From: an uncultured Erysipelotrichaceae bacterium
GTDB taxonomy: Bacteria; Bacillota_I; Bacilli_A; RF39; UBA660
Length of the DNA: 31,855 bases
NCBI GenBank assembly: GCA_902795755.1
Contig: CADBMO010000017.1
Span: forward strand, 1-31,855
Direction: 5' to 3'
This document shows, piece after piece, positions 13,697 to 22,583 of this stretch. The notes below the pieces were generated by a model. The model was not told the origin of the DNA. It did not search any database and saw only the letters and a program-made list of their open reading frames with translations. Every line of letters begins with the position of its first letter. The first letter of the stretch is position 1. A program made the position numbers and the translations under genes.

Positions 13697-15858
13697 TATT
13701 TATTACCTCTTTCAACTGATGTAACTCCAGGTGTTTGACCTATTATATTAATATAATTATCTAGTTTCTCTTTATTTTCTACAATTATATCTAAATCATA
13801 CGTATTATAATCAACACTAGAAATTGTATTTACACTTCTAACACCTATACTTAATGATGTTGTTTTAGTAATAATATCTAATAAAAGGTTTTCCTTTTTA
13901 TCTGCGTAAATTATTACGTTTGAAACATATTTTTTAGTTACGTTAAAGTTCCATTTAGCATCTATTATCCTATCTTGTACATCTACTATATTGTGGCAGT
14001 TTTTTCTATGAATTGTGATACCTTTACCTTTAGATATATATCCAACGATTTCATCACCCATAACTGGATTACAACATCCCCCAAAAGATACTTTTAAATC
14101 AAGAATACCATCTATTATAACATCACCACTACCTTGCATATCTCTATTTGAATATTTAAGGATCTTTTTATCGATTTTTTTGCTTTCCTCTTCTTTTTCA
14201 CCTAATAGCATTTTTATTATCATTGTTGGATTATATTTACTTATTCCAATTTCGTAATACAAATCAGCCTCACTATTTAATCCTAACTCGTCTAATACTA
14301 CTTCTAGATTTTTATTATCGAGTACTTCTCCAATAGATAATTTTTTTCTTCTAATAGTTTTATTAAGCAAATCTTTACCATTTTGAATAGTTTGCTCTTT
14401 GTCAATTTTACTAAAAAATGCTTTAATTTTATTCTTTGCTGACGTAGTGTGTGCAATGTTAACCCATTCAGATGACGGACCCTTACTGTTTTTATTAGTG
14501 TTTATTTTAACAATATCCCCATCATTTAATTCATAATCAAGTGGAACAATATTATCGTTTACAATTGCTCCTACCATTTGATGGCCTACACTTGTATGAA
14601 CACGGTATGCAAAATCTATTGGAGTTGAACCCTTAGGAAGTTCAAAGACGTCACCTTTAGGTGTATATACGTATATTTTAGATGATGTAAACACTTCGTT
14701 TTTAACGGTATTTACAAAATCATCACCTTCAACTTGTTGTTCATTTAATTCAATAACAGATCTAAAAGATTTTAGTTTCTTTTCCATTTCGTTAGAGCTA
14801 TGTACACCATGCTCTTTATAAGACCAGTGAGATGCAAAACCATATTCTGCTACCTTATCCATTTCATAAGTTCTAATTTGAACCTCAAAAAGCTTTCCGT
14901 CAACGCCAAAAACCGTAGTGTGTAAACTTTGGTATCCATTTGCTTTAGGCCTTGCTATATAGTCTTTAAATCGCTTAGGAACAGGTTTATATTTAGCATG
15001 TATTAAACCAAGAGCTAAATAACATTCTGCCTCAGTATTAACAAAAAATCTAAGTGCTAAAATATCATATATTTGATTAAATGTTTTACCTTTTTGTAAT
15101 TTATTATATATACTATATACGCTTTTACTTCTACCTTTCATTTCGTGAGGAATGTTATTATCAGTAAGAATTTTTGATATACTTTCCATCATTTCTTCTA
15201 CTGATTTATCAAGTTCACTTCTTTCTTCACTCAACTTTTCAAGTATGTCATTATATACCTCAGGTTTCATGTATTTTAAAGATAAATCTTCTAATTCACT
15301 TTTAATGTGATTAATACCTAACCTATGTGCAATTGGTGCTAATATTTCTAATGTTTCTTTAGCTTTTTCTTTTCTTTTTTTCTCAGGAATTGCCCACAAT
15401 GTTCTCATATTATGTAATCTATCTGCAATTTTTAATATAATTATTCTTACGTCACCTGATAAACCTACTAAAATCTTTTTATGATATGATGCTAGTGCTT
15501 CACTATCTGCCGATAAAGATAATTTATTAATCCTTGATATTCCATCAACAAGATTTTTAATTTCTTCACCAAATTCTGTTCCAATTTCTTCTATTGTTAC
15601 ATTAGCAAAATTTATTACATCATGTAAAAGTGCGGTTGCTAATGTTTGGCTATCTGCGTATACTTCAGTAAGTATATATGCAACGTTTAAAGGGTGAAGA
15701 ATATATTCATCACCCGTTAATCTTAATTGACCAGCATGTGCCTTAGAGGCAAATTCATATGCATGACGTATTAAATCTAGATCTTCTTTTTTTGAAATAT
15801 AAGTACTAGCCATTGAAATTAAATCGTCTATTGTATATGCTTGTTCCTTAGGTTTCAC
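13696..15858 (-). CDS. relA: RelA/SpoT homolog (long RSH) with altered hydrolase site
   Basis: 720 residues with the full long-RSH layout: HD hydrolase domain, (p)ppGpp synthetase (GRSKSVYSIYNKL, RFKDYIARPKANGYQSLHTT, EVQIRT), TGS domain (VYTPKGDVFELPKG), zinc-finger/CC region (FGGCCNPVMGDEIVGY) and ACT domain. RFKD is the RXKD signature of bifunctional enzymes. In the HD domain H55, H79-D80 and the later D and N of ADRLHN are kept, but the HDxxED motif reads HDVINF: the catalytic Glu-Asp pair is Asn83-Phe84 (codons at 15607-15612). Hydrolase activity is therefore probably lost. The start is GTG at 15858; the earlier GTG at 15867 is part of the AAAGGGTG ribosome site. Confidence 0.93.
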   Translation of the reverse strand: MKPKEQAYTIDDLISMASTYISKKEDLDLIRHAYEFASKAHAGQLRLTGDEYILHPLNVAYILTEVYADSQTLATALLHDVINFANVTIEEIGTEFGEEIKNLVDGISRINKLSLSADSEALASYHKKILVGLSGDVRIIILKIADRLHNMRTLWAIPEKKRKEKAKETLEILAPIAHRLGINHIKSELEDLSLKYMKPEVYNDILEKLSEERSELDKSVEEMMESISKILTDNNIPHEMKGRSKSVYSIYNKLQKGKTFNQIYDILALRFFVNTEAECYLALGLIHAKYKPVPKRFKDYIARPKANGYQSLHTTVFGVDGKLFEVQIRTYEMDKVAEYGFASHWSYKEHGVHSSNEMEKKLKSFRSVIELNEQQVEGDDFVNTVKNEVFTSSKIYVYTPKGDVFELPKGSTPIDFAYRVHTSVGHQMVGAIVNDNIVPLDYELNDGDIVKINTNKNSKGPSSEWVNIAHTTSAKNKIKAFFSKIDKEQTIQNGKDLLNKTIRRKKLSIGEVLDNKNLEVVLDELGLNSEADLYYEIGISKYNPTMIIKMLLGEKEEESKKIDKKILKYSNRDMQGSGDVIIDGILDLKVSFGGCCNPVMGDEIVGYISKGKGITIHRKNCHNIVDVQDRIIDAKWNFNVTKKYVSNVIIYADKKENLLLDIITKTTSLSIGVRSVNTISSVDYNTYDLDIIVENKEKLDNYINIIGQTPGVTSVERGNK

Positions 15859-15873
15859 ATGTATCACCCTTTT

Positions 15874-18147
15874 CTATTTTTTCTTCTTTTTCTTTTTACT
15901 TTTATTTTTAGTATTTTTATTCTTATTATCTTTCTTTACTTCTTCTACTTTTGCTTCAATTACTTCTTTTTTTTGAACGTTATTAGTATCTTTTAATTTT
16001 ATTTTTTCAATCAAATACCATATACCACCAGCTAGTATAATTGATGAATAAGCTCCTGCTACCAGACCAAATATAATTGCTATATTAAATGTTAATATAT
16101 TTTTTGATCCAAGTATTATTAATGCTATAACAGGAATTAATGTTGTTATAGTAGTATAAATTGATCTTGTAAATGTTTCACTAATACTTTTATTAACGAT
16201 TTCTTTTAGTGAATCTTTAGTTAATTTAGTTTTATTCTTTTTAAAGTTATATCTTATTCTGTCAAATACAACAATTGTGTTATTAATTGAATATCCAATA
16301 ATAGTTAATATTGCTGCTATAAATATAACGTTAACTTCAATTTTGAAAATAGAAAACATTATAGTTACAAATAACGCATCATGTATTAATGCTAGTATTG
16401 ATGAGATTGCAAAACTAAATCTAAATCTAAATGATATATAAATAATCATTAGAATTGCTGCTATTATTAAAGCTTTAATAGCACTTTTTATTAATTCTTG
16501 AGTAACTATGTTAGTTACAACGTTTATTTCACATTTAGCATCGTATTTTTCATCAAAGTAATTATTAACTTTATTTATACTATTTCCTTTTAGTTCATTA
16601 TCTAGTTTAACGTATATTTCACCTTTTTCTTTTTTCTCTATAGAAACAATATTATAACCAAGTGTTTTAATATCTTTTTTAATTTTTTCAACGGTGATAT
16701 TATCTGCACTAATTGTTATATCAGTACCACTTTTAAAATCAATACCTAAATTCAATTTATTAATTGATAAGAAAGTAATACCTCCTATTAAGAATATTAT
16801 TGTTGCTATAACGCATTTATTAAATATATTTATACAATTAATCGTTTTATGCATCTTAGGTTCTTTTTTTCTATTTAAATATTTTATAAATAAATTAGGT
16901 TTATTATCAAATTTACCAGTAGATACAAATCGTTTTAATACCCATCTATTTATAAATACCATAATAAACATAGTTGAGAAAATTGTAATCATTAACATTG
17001 TTGCAAAACCTTTAACCGATGAAATACCAATTTTATATAAAACTATTGCAACTATTAACGTAGTAACATTTGCGTCAAATATTGAAGTCCATGATTCTTT
17101 ATTTCCTTTTTCATACGCAGTTTTTATTCCATTTCCTTCTGCTAATGATTCTTTTATTCTTTCGCATGTTATAACGCATGAGTCAACGGCCATACCAATA
17201 CCTAATACCAATGCTGCTATACTTGGTAATGTAAGTACTCCACCTACTAACCAGAAAATACCCATAACAAGTAACATATATAATAATAAGTTTACTCCTG
17301 AAATAAATCCAGAAAACCTATATAAGAACGTCATAAATAGTATAACTATAACCATTCCTATTATTCCTGCAGTAAATGTTTTAGATAAAACACCTTCACC
17401 ATATGATGCATTGACGTTTTGAGAAGATATTTCATCTAATTTTGTAGAAATAGATCCTGCATTTATACTTTTTGCAATTCTCTTTGCTTCATCTACGGTG
17501 AATTTACCTTCAATAATAACATCTGAAGAAAACCCTTGCGATACTGTTGCTGCAGATAGACAATCACTACCTTCCTGGCCGCATGTATCTTTATCTTTTT
17601 CGTATGAGTTTACACCTTGCTCAAAGTTATACCATACTACCATCATGTTTTCGCCGTCTTGTCTTTGGCTAATTTCTGACGTAACTTTTAAAAATGTTTC
17701 TTTATCTTTAACCTTTAATGCTATAGCAGGTTGCTTATTACTATCTTGCCCAAGCGTTGCCCCACTAATTACACTAGAATCCATTAGTAGCTTATCGTTT
17801 ATATCTCTAAATGATACGTTAGCAACGTTACTTAATACTTTTCTTGCACCTTCTATATCTGTAACCCCAGCAAGTTTAATTCTAATTCTATTAGAACCTT
17901 CTTGCTCTATTTCCGGTTCTGATACACCAAGGGTATTAATATTTCTTTGCAGTACATCTAACGTACTTGCCATATCATCAGAAGTGACCTTTTTACCATC
18001 ACTTCTTTTTACTTGATATAAAACTTCAAACCCACCTTTTAAATCAAGTCCAAATTTCATGCTATTAAATAGCGGTATATAAATTAAGCTAAATAATATC
18101 ACAACTAGAAAAAATATAATTATTCTTTTTGCTAAACTTTTTTTCAT
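15874..18147 (-). CDS. secDF: SecDF protein export subunit (SecD-SecF fusion)
   Basis: 757-residue fused SecDF, a proton-driven RND-type membrane protein that helps SecYEG complete export. The SecD half has TM1 at about 8-26, the GLDLKGG motif at 33-39, a large external domain, and a five-helix block (VNLLLYMLLVMGIFWL, LGIGMAVDSCVITCERIKE). The SecF half begins near residue 440 with its own LGIDFKSGTD motif and a second helix block (IIGYSINNTIVVFDRIR). The extreme C terminus is very Lys-rich. Fusion is normal in Bacilli. GGAAGG precedes the ATG. It is the first gene of a unit with relA (15 bases between stop and the relA GTG), dtd and a small gene. Confidence 0.95.
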   Translation of the reverse strand: MKKSLAKRIIIFFLVVILFSLIYIPLFNSMKFGLDLKGGFEVLYQVKRSDGKKVTSDDMASTLDVLQRNINTLGVSEPEIEQEGSNRIRIKLAGVTDIEGARKVLSNVANVSFRDINDKLLMDSSVISGATLGQDSNKQPAIALKVKDKETFLKVTSEISQRQDGENMMVVWYNFEQGVNSYEKDKDTCGQEGSDCLSAATVSQGFSSDVIIEGKFTVDEAKRIAKSINAGSISTKLDEISSQNVNASYGEGVLSKTFTAGIIGMVIVILFMTFLYRFSGFISGVNLLLYMLLVMGIFWLVGGVLTLPSIAALVLGIGMAVDSCVITCERIKESLAEGNGIKTAYEKGNKESWTSIFDANVTTLIVAIVLYKIGISSVKGFATMLMITIFSTMFIMVFINRWVLKRFVSTGKFDNKPNLFIKYLNRKKEPKMHKTINCINIFNKCVIATIIFLIGGITFLSINKLNLGIDFKSGTDITISADNITVEKIKKDIKTLGYNIVSIEKKEKGEIYVKLDNELKGNSINKVNNYFDEKYDAKCEINVVTNIVTQELIKSAIKALIIAAILMIIYISFRFRFSFAISSILALIHDALFVTIMFSIFKIEVNVIFIAAILTIIGYSINNTIVVFDRIRYNFKKNKTKLTKDSLKEIVNKSISETFTRSIYTTITTLIPVIALIILGSKNILTFNIAIIFGLVAGAYSSIILAGGIWYLIEKIKLKDTNNVQKKEVIEAKVEEVKKDNKNKNTKNKSKKKKKKK

Positions 18148-18198
18148 ATTAACCTTCCTTTATAAATATATTAGTGAGTATACCTTCACTCATATATT

Positions 18199-18227
18199 AT
18201 TATATAACAATGCATAATTAAAATCAA
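18199..18227 (-). promoter_or_regulatory. Promoter of the secDF-relA-dtd operon
   Basis: Minus strand: TTGATT (18222-18227), 17-base spacer, TATAAT (18199-18204). The leader that follows begins with a small TGAGT/ACTCA hairpin of unknown importance. Confidence 0.65.
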
Positions 18228-18239
18228 AGAAAAACATAA

Positions 18240-18259
18240 AAAAAAATTACTAAAGTAAT
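18240..18259 (-). terminator. Terminator of the 147-residue gene
   Basis: ATTAC-TTTA-GTAAT hairpin followed by seven Ts on the minus strand. It overlaps the TGA stop of the gene. Confidence 0.7.
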
Positions 18260-18702
18260 CATTTTTTCTTTGTATTTTTTTTCTCTTTGTCATCTATATA
18301 TTTTACTGATAAATTATTTGCTTTTTCAATCAATATAAAATCTTCTCTTTCATTAACAAAAAATATCTTTTCATTTATTATGTCACTATCATCTTCTTTT
18401 ATAATTAGTGATTTAATAGGCATTAATGGTACTAAATCTTTTAATCTTACAATACCTTTTCTGTTGTTATTTGCACAATCTGTACATATAATTTCATATT
18501 TTCCATTGTAAAACATTGGTAATTGAGAGTATGTAAAAGTAACTTTTGTTTTAAAAGAATTATCTTTTGATAAGCCAGTACCTACTGTAACTACAATTTC
18601 ATCATTATCATTTTTCTTAATATCAAAATTATTAATAAATCCATAACCTGCTAATAGATTTTCTATAATTACGATAATTGCTTTCATTTCTCTATAATTC
18701 AT
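18259..18702 (-). CDS. Hypothetical protein upstream of secDF
   Basis: 147 residues, soluble, no family recognised. Predicted to be mostly beta-strand, with a CTDCANN segment near residues 72-78 and a Lys-rich C terminus (DDKEKKNTKKK). TTTAGGAGGG before the ATG gives a clear start. It is transcribed alone from a near-consensus promoter and closed by its own terminator. The strong promoter suggests high expression. The two cysteines (C73, C76) form a CxxC, possibly for metal or redox, but without partner cysteines. Confidence 0.7.
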   Translation of the reverse strand: MNYREMKAIIVIIENLLAGYGFINNFDIKKNDNDEIVVTVGTGLSKDNSFKTKVTFTYSQLPMFYNGKYEIICTDCANNNRKGIVRLKDLVPLMPIKSLIIKEDDSDIINEKIFFVNEREDFILIEKANNLSVKYIDDKEKKNTKKK

Positions 18703-18728
18703 AAAACCCTCCTAAAAATTTGTGATTT

Positions 18729-18756
18729 ATTATACCATGTAATTATTTTATGTCAA
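18729..18756 (-). promoter_or_regulatory. Strong promoter of the 147-residue gene
   Basis: Minus strand: TTGACA (18751-18756), 16-base spacer, TATAAT (18729-18734) with extended TGG. Both hexamers are consensus. It overlaps the region used by the divergent flippase promoter. Confidence 0.8.
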
Positions 18757-18762
18757 CAGTTA

Positions 18763-18768
18763 TATAAT
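18763..18768 (+). promoter_or_regulatory. -10 box of the flippase gene (leaderless candidate)
   Basis: TATAAT ends five bases before the ATG at 18774, so transcription would start at or next to the A of the start codon. No good -35 and no ribosome binding site are visible. Confidence 0.5.
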
Positions 18769-18773
18769 TAAGT

Positions 18774-20078
18774 ATGAAAAAAATTAAAACGAATATCTTA
18801 TTTAAAAATATAATGATTTTATTATTAGGCGGTGGTATTGCTAAAATAATAGGAATGTTTGGTAAAATAATACTTACCAGAAAAGCTGGTATAGATATTA
18901 TATCTTTATATACCTTAATTACTCCAACTTTAATGCTAGTAATTACACTTGCCCAGTTTTCCTTGCCTATTTCTATTAGCAAATTATCTGCAGAAAATAA
19001 GTATAATAATAAATCACTAATTAAATATGGCTGTTATATAGGTTTGTTTGTTGACGTTTTATTGATAATAATAATACTATTATTTGGAGATAAAACATCA
19101 TTAATGTTACATAATAAGAATCTTAGTATTCCAATTAAATTAACATCAATAATACTTCCTTTTATTACAATATCAAGTGTTCAAAGAGGCTTTTTACATG
19201 GTAAAGAAGATATGTTAATGCCGTCTTTAACACAAATAATAGAAGAAATTATTAAAATAATATTAACTATTTTTATTCTTCCCCTTTTTATAATTAAAGG
19301 TAAAATTATAACGGTTTCAGCAATTATATTGTTTAATATCTTTATGGAATCATCAAGCATTATATTAATGCATAAAACTATAAAATCAAAATATATATCT
19401 AAGTCTACTAGATATAACGAGTATAATATAAAAAAAGATATATTAAGTATATCACTTCCCACTACTGCAGTTAGATTAATTTCTCAAATAGGTTTTTTTA
19501 TTGAACCTATTATACTAACAAACACACTTATTAAAAGTGGTTATTCAATTAATTTTATTACAACACAATATGGGATTATAAATTCATATATAATTCCACT
19601 ACTTTCTATGCCTACTTTTTTTTCAATATCAATTGCAGCAGCATTACTTCCTAATATTACTAAATTATATTTTAATAAGCTATATAAAAATTTTTATAAG
19701 AAATTATTTAAACTATTATTAATATCAGTAATTATAGGATTGATATGTTTACTTGTTATTATGATATTTCCTAAGCAAATACTAAACTTAGTATATGGTA
19801 ATTCTTATGGTATTAATTATATCTATATAATAGGTCCGTTTTTTCTAATTCTTTATATGCAACCTGCTTTATCTGTTTCTATACAAGCTATGGGGAAAAC
19901 TAATAATTTATTTATCACATCAATTACGACTTTAATAATTAAGTATGGATTGCTATTAATACTATGTATGAATAACGTTGGTATATTATCTTTTTTAATT
20001 GCTATTATAATAGGTATTATTACTAATACTTTAATAATGATAGTATTTATAGCAAAAGAAAAAAGCAAAACTATTTAA
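18774..20078 (+). CDS. SpoVB/MurJ-like lipid-linked oligosaccharide flippase
   Basis: 434-residue membrane protein with about 12-14 hydrophobic helices, of the MOP/MATE polysaccharide-transport superfamily. The N terminus (GGGIAKIIGMFGKIILTRKAG) and the segment RGFLHGKEDMLMPSLTQIIEEIIKI at about 141-165 (written here only as landmarks) resemble SpoVB/YtgP. Such proteins move lipid-linked wall precursors across the membrane. Its place between the TIGR04086/DUF421 genes and secDF is that of spoVB in B. subtilis, which supports orthology; sporulation itself cannot be inferred. No ribosome site precedes the ATG. Its 3' end overlaps the convergent 20071..20265 gene by eight bases. Confidence 0.85.
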   Translation: MKKIKTNILFKNIMILLLGGGIAKIIGMFGKIILTRKAGIDIISLYTLITPTLMLVITLAQFSLPISISKLSAENKYNNKSLIKYGCYIGLFVDVLLIIIILLFGDKTSLMLHNKNLSIPIKLTSIILPFITISSVQRGFLHGKEDMLMPSLTQIIEEIIKIILTIFILPLFIIKGKIITVSAIILFNIFMESSSIILMHKTIKSKYISKSTRYNEYNIKKDILSISLPTTAVRLISQIGFFIEPIILTNTLIKSGYSINFITTQYGIINSYIIPLLSMPTFFSISIAAALLPNITKLYFNKLYKNFYKKLFKLLLISVIIGLICLLVIMIFPKQILNLVYGNSYGINYIYIIGPFFLILYMQPALSVSIQAMGKTNNLFITSITTLIIKYGLLLILCMNNVGILSFLIAIIIGIITNTLIMIVFIAKEKSKTI

Positions 20079-20085
20079 GTTTTGC
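20065..20085. terminator. Hairpin shared by convergent flippase and small membrane gene
   Basis: GCAAAAC/GTTTTGC stem with a seven-base loop covering both stop codons. The minus-strand side continues TTTTTTCTTTT, a good U tract, so it mainly terminates the leftward operon. Confidence 0.7.
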
Positions 20086-20265
20086 AATGAATACAACTAT
20101 ATTTACTATTAATAATATTATATATGTCGGAATATTAATAGCATCAAATTTTAACTGCACTATAAAAAGTGGAATGAACAATATATCAAGAACTATCATA
20201 AAAAATTTAAGTGGATGCATTCTTTTCTTTTTATCAGCATCTTTAATAACTTTATTATTCTTCAT
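20071..20265 (-). CDS. Small two-pass membrane protein, unknown
   Basis: 64 residues: a basic cytoplasmic N terminus (residues 1-18, DKKKRMHP), then two hydrophobic helices at about 20-38 and 44-62. No family recognised. Its start overlaps the end of the preceding single-pass protein gene by 11 bases, with only a weak GGT site, which points to coupled translation. The charge pattern predicts both ends inside. It may act with the upstream protein; this is inference from overlap only. Confidence 0.65.
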   Translation of the reverse strand: MKNNKVIKDADKKKRMHPLKFFMIVLDILFIPLFIVQLKFDAINIPTYIILLIVNIVVFIAKLK

Positions 20266-20992
20266 TTACCGTACAACTATATCCTTTTTTATCATATGTT
20301 TCTTTTATACTTTCAATTGTGTCATCTTTTGTTGGTTTAATAAATAATACCGCTTTATTTTCTTCTTGAGTAATTTGTTCGAAATTTACATAATTATAAT
20401 TTGTAGTTGCATAAAAACTAAAGCCTCTTGATGACTTTGAAAATCTTACGTTAAAGCCTTTTAATGAAGAGTTTTTAGTATATAAATCCTCATATTGTTT
20501 TTCAAGGTCTTGCTCTACAACCGATTTTTCATCAGATAAAATAACTACCGAATATACAAATCTTGATTTATATATCTTGTTGTTTTGATAACTAAAAGTA
20601 TAAGTTGCTTCTTCTGTCTCGTTATCAGATTTTGATTGATAGCTACATATTAATTTGCCTGAATCATTGTTAACGACAACTGGTGCAGTAGTTGTAGGTT
20701 TAGAAGTAACTGGTTTATCACTAGTGAATAAATCACTTTTGTTATAAACATAGTACAAGCCTAAAAGAATAATTATAGCAAGAAATATTCCTAAAATCAT
20801 ATTATTAGACTTTCTATTACTAATTAATACTTCATCCTTTGTTACAGGATCTAATAGAATTGTATTATTTACTGCTCCATCATATAAGTCATCTAAATTA
20901 ATGTTTCGTGTTATATCCGCCTCATCATCAGGTAATTCTTCCTTCGAATCAATTATATCTGTTTTTTCTAAATCTTTTTCTTTCTTCTTCAC
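20255..20992 (-). CDS. Single-pass membrane protein with Cys-bounded extracellular domain (paralog A)
   Basis: 245 residues: acidic cytoplasmic N terminus (1-60), one membrane segment (about 65-83), a short Thr/Pro linker (94-104), and an extracellular domain from about 112. The domain starts LICSY (C116) and ends KKGYSC (C240), so a disulfide between its ends is plausible. The same layout and similar motifs occur in the 24128..24913 gene. The domain recalls DUF1307/YehR lipoproteins, but the match is by eye. The start codon is GTG with AAAGGAGG eight bases upstream. Function unknown. Confidence 0.75.
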   Translation of the reverse strand: MKKKEKDLEKTDIIDSKEELPDDEADITRNINLDDLYDGAVNNTILLDPVTKDEVLISNRKSNNMILGIFLAIIILLGLYYVYNKSDLFTSDKPVTSKPTTTAPVVVNNDSGKLICSYQSKSDNETEEATYTFSYQNNKIYKSRFVYSVVILSDEKSVVEQDLEKQYEDLYTKNSSLKGFNVRFSKSSRGFSFYATTNYNYVNFEQITQEENKAVLFIKPTKDDTIESIKETYDKKGYSCTVNEE

Positions 20993-21044
20993 TAGCTAAG
21001 CCTCCTTTATTATATCTTAACATATATTTTTATCATTTTAAATA

Positions 21045-21884
21045 TTAGTCTCTTTTCTTTACAATTTTTTCTCCTAATTTTACAGATAATTCGTAATTTT
21101 TTATACTGGTGTTTCTTATTTTATCATTAATGGATATCTTATTTTTTTCAAATAACAATATAATGGTAGAACCACCATATTCAAAATATCCTTTTTCTTC
21201 ACCAGTTTTAAATGTTTTTTTATCTATGTTTTTAATTTTACCTACCAAAAGTGCTCCAACTTCAATATAAGTTACTGTGCCATAATTATTTGCATCTAAA
21301 ACACTAATTTCTCTAGTATTTTCAATAAATACCTTAAAATTATCATAAACAACTGGATTTACACTATGAAATTTTCCTTTGATCTTATATTTTTTTATTA
21401 ATTTTCCTGAAAAAGGATAATAGTAATGATGATAATTATTTGGCGCTAATCTAAATACAAGCATATCACCATTATTATATTTATTAGCTAATTCATCATC
21501 TTGTAAAAGTGATTTTATGTTATATTCATTATTTTTTATTATAAAAGTATTATCATTAATTTCATAATGAGTTAAGTATGAATCACAAGGTGCACATAAA
21601 CAGTTTTTATCATAATCAAATTTCCTTGCATTAGGTTTAATGTCTCTTATAAAAAAATCATTAAAGCTTTTATATTTTACATCTATATATTCATCCATGT
21701 TAATGTTATTATTACTTACAAACTTCTTTATCATAAAGGTAGATAACTTAGATTTTAAGAACCATGCTGATATGTTAGATATAATACTATTTTTTACAAC
21801 TGGCTTTAAGATTATTCTACCAAATTTAGTTTTATATAAAAAAGATAATCCTTTATTGGGATTTTCTTTTTTTATTACTTTCAT
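21045..21884 (-). CDS. psd: Phosphatidylserine decarboxylase
   Basis: 279-residue pyruvoyl enzyme converting phosphatidylserine to phosphatidylethanolamine at the membrane. It self-cleaves at the GGST motif (YFEYGGSTIILLF, about residues 233-245), where the Ser becomes the pyruvoyl group of the alpha chain. Other family marks are FNDFFIRD, PCDSYL with the catalytic Asp, NYHHYYYP and FHSVNP. Length suits the shorter Gram-positive type. The ATG overlaps the pssA stop by one base (TAATG), so the two enzymes of the pathway are coupled. Confidence 0.94.
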   Translation of the reverse strand: MKVIKKENPNKGLSFLYKTKFGRIILKPVVKNSIISNISAWFLKSKLSTFMIKKFVSNNNINMDEYIDVKYKSFNDFFIRDIKPNARKFDYDKNCLCAPCDSYLTHYEINDNTFIIKNNEYNIKSLLQDDELANKYNNGDMLVFRLAPNNYHHYYYPFSGKLIKKYKIKGKFHSVNPVVYDNFKVFIENTREISVLDANNYGTVTYIEVGALLVGKIKNIDKKTFKTGEEKGYFEYGGSTIILLFEKNKISINDKIRNTSIKNYELSVKLGEKIVKKRD

Positions 21885-22510
21885 TATTTAACTAATACTG
21901 ATATAATAGCAAGCCCTATTACTGCTAATATAGAACATACTACATACCATATTCCAGATGGTTTTTTAATTTTGAAGTTTGTTACAAATAATACTGCTGT
22001 TGCAAATAATGTCCATGGAAAAGCTTTTTCAAAAACAGCGTTTGATACAAAATACTTTAAACTATATATAACTGGTAATATAATTGCTATATTAGTTACT
22101 GGTAAGCCTAAATAATAATCATCTTTTTTGTTTTTTAAGAATGTTTTTTTATTAAGTGTTATAACATTAAAATATGCCAATCTAATAACCGCACATATAC
22201 CATATAGTATATAAGTTACTATACAAAACTTTGAAGTAAATCCCATACTTATTCCAAGTATTATTGGAAATGCCCCATAACTTACTACATCAACTAAAGA
22301 GTCAATTTGTACCCCAAAACTCTTTTCATCATCAGTTCTTTTAATACTTCTTGCTACAACACCATCAAACATATCACATACTCCAGATAATATTAAACAC
22401 ATTACAGCTGTTGGTATATTACCAGTTATTGCTAAATATATTCCAAATATTGTAAATGCAAGTCCTAAATAAGTTAAAATTACTGAAACATTATAAAATC
22501 CTATTAACAT
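21884..22510 (-). CDS. pssA: CDP-diacylglycerol--serine O-phosphatidyltransferase
   Basis: 208-residue integral membrane enzyme that makes phosphatidylserine from CDP-diacylglycerol and serine. The CDP-alcohol phosphatidyltransferase signature is complete: D46, D49-G50, A53-R54, G66, D70 and D74. About six to eight hydrophobic helices surround it. Two ATGs are possible; the second (22510) is seven bases after AAGGAG, while the first is only one base away, so the second is used here. It feeds Psd, whose gene overlaps its stop. Confidence 0.93.
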   Translation of the reverse strand: MLIGFYNVSVILTYLGLAFTIFGIYLAITGNIPTAVMCLILSGVCDMFDGVVARSIKRTDDEKSFGVQIDSLVDVVSYGAFPIILGISMGFTSKFCIVTYILYGICAVIRLAYFNVITLNKKTFLKNKKDDYYLGLPVTNIAIILPVIYSLKYFVSNAVFEKAFPWTLFATAVLFVTNFKIKKPSGIWYVVCSILAVIGLAIISVLVK

Positions 22511-22539
22511 AATCATACTCCTTCACATCTTATAAAAAT

Positions 22540-22548
22540 ATTATATCA
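22540..22548 (-). promoter_or_regulatory. Extended -10 promoter of pssA-psd
   Basis: Minus-strand TGATATAAT, 29 bases before the pssA start and just after the lysS terminator. No clear -35. Confidence 0.6.
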
Positions 22549-22561
22549 TATTAAAAATAAA

Positions 22562-22583
22562 AAAAGAAGAAAAATCTTCTTTT
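22562..22583 (-). terminator. lysS terminator
   Basis: AAAAGAAGA/TCTTCTTTT stem with a four-base loop, overlapping the lysS stop and followed by a T-rich stretch on the minus strand. Confidence 0.7.

Noticed and set aside
16694..18016. Long plus-strand open frames (242 and 172 codons)
   Set aside because: Antisense to secDF, whose motifs are clear; no ribosome sites and no recognisable family.
18148..18198. Possible riboswitch in the secDF leader
   Set aside because: Only a five-bp hairpin (TGAGT/ACTCA) in a leader of about 50 bases; no known aptamer motif or terminator.
22511..22516. Upstream ATG of pssA
   Set aside because: Only one base from AAGGAG; the second ATG at 22510 has normal spacing.
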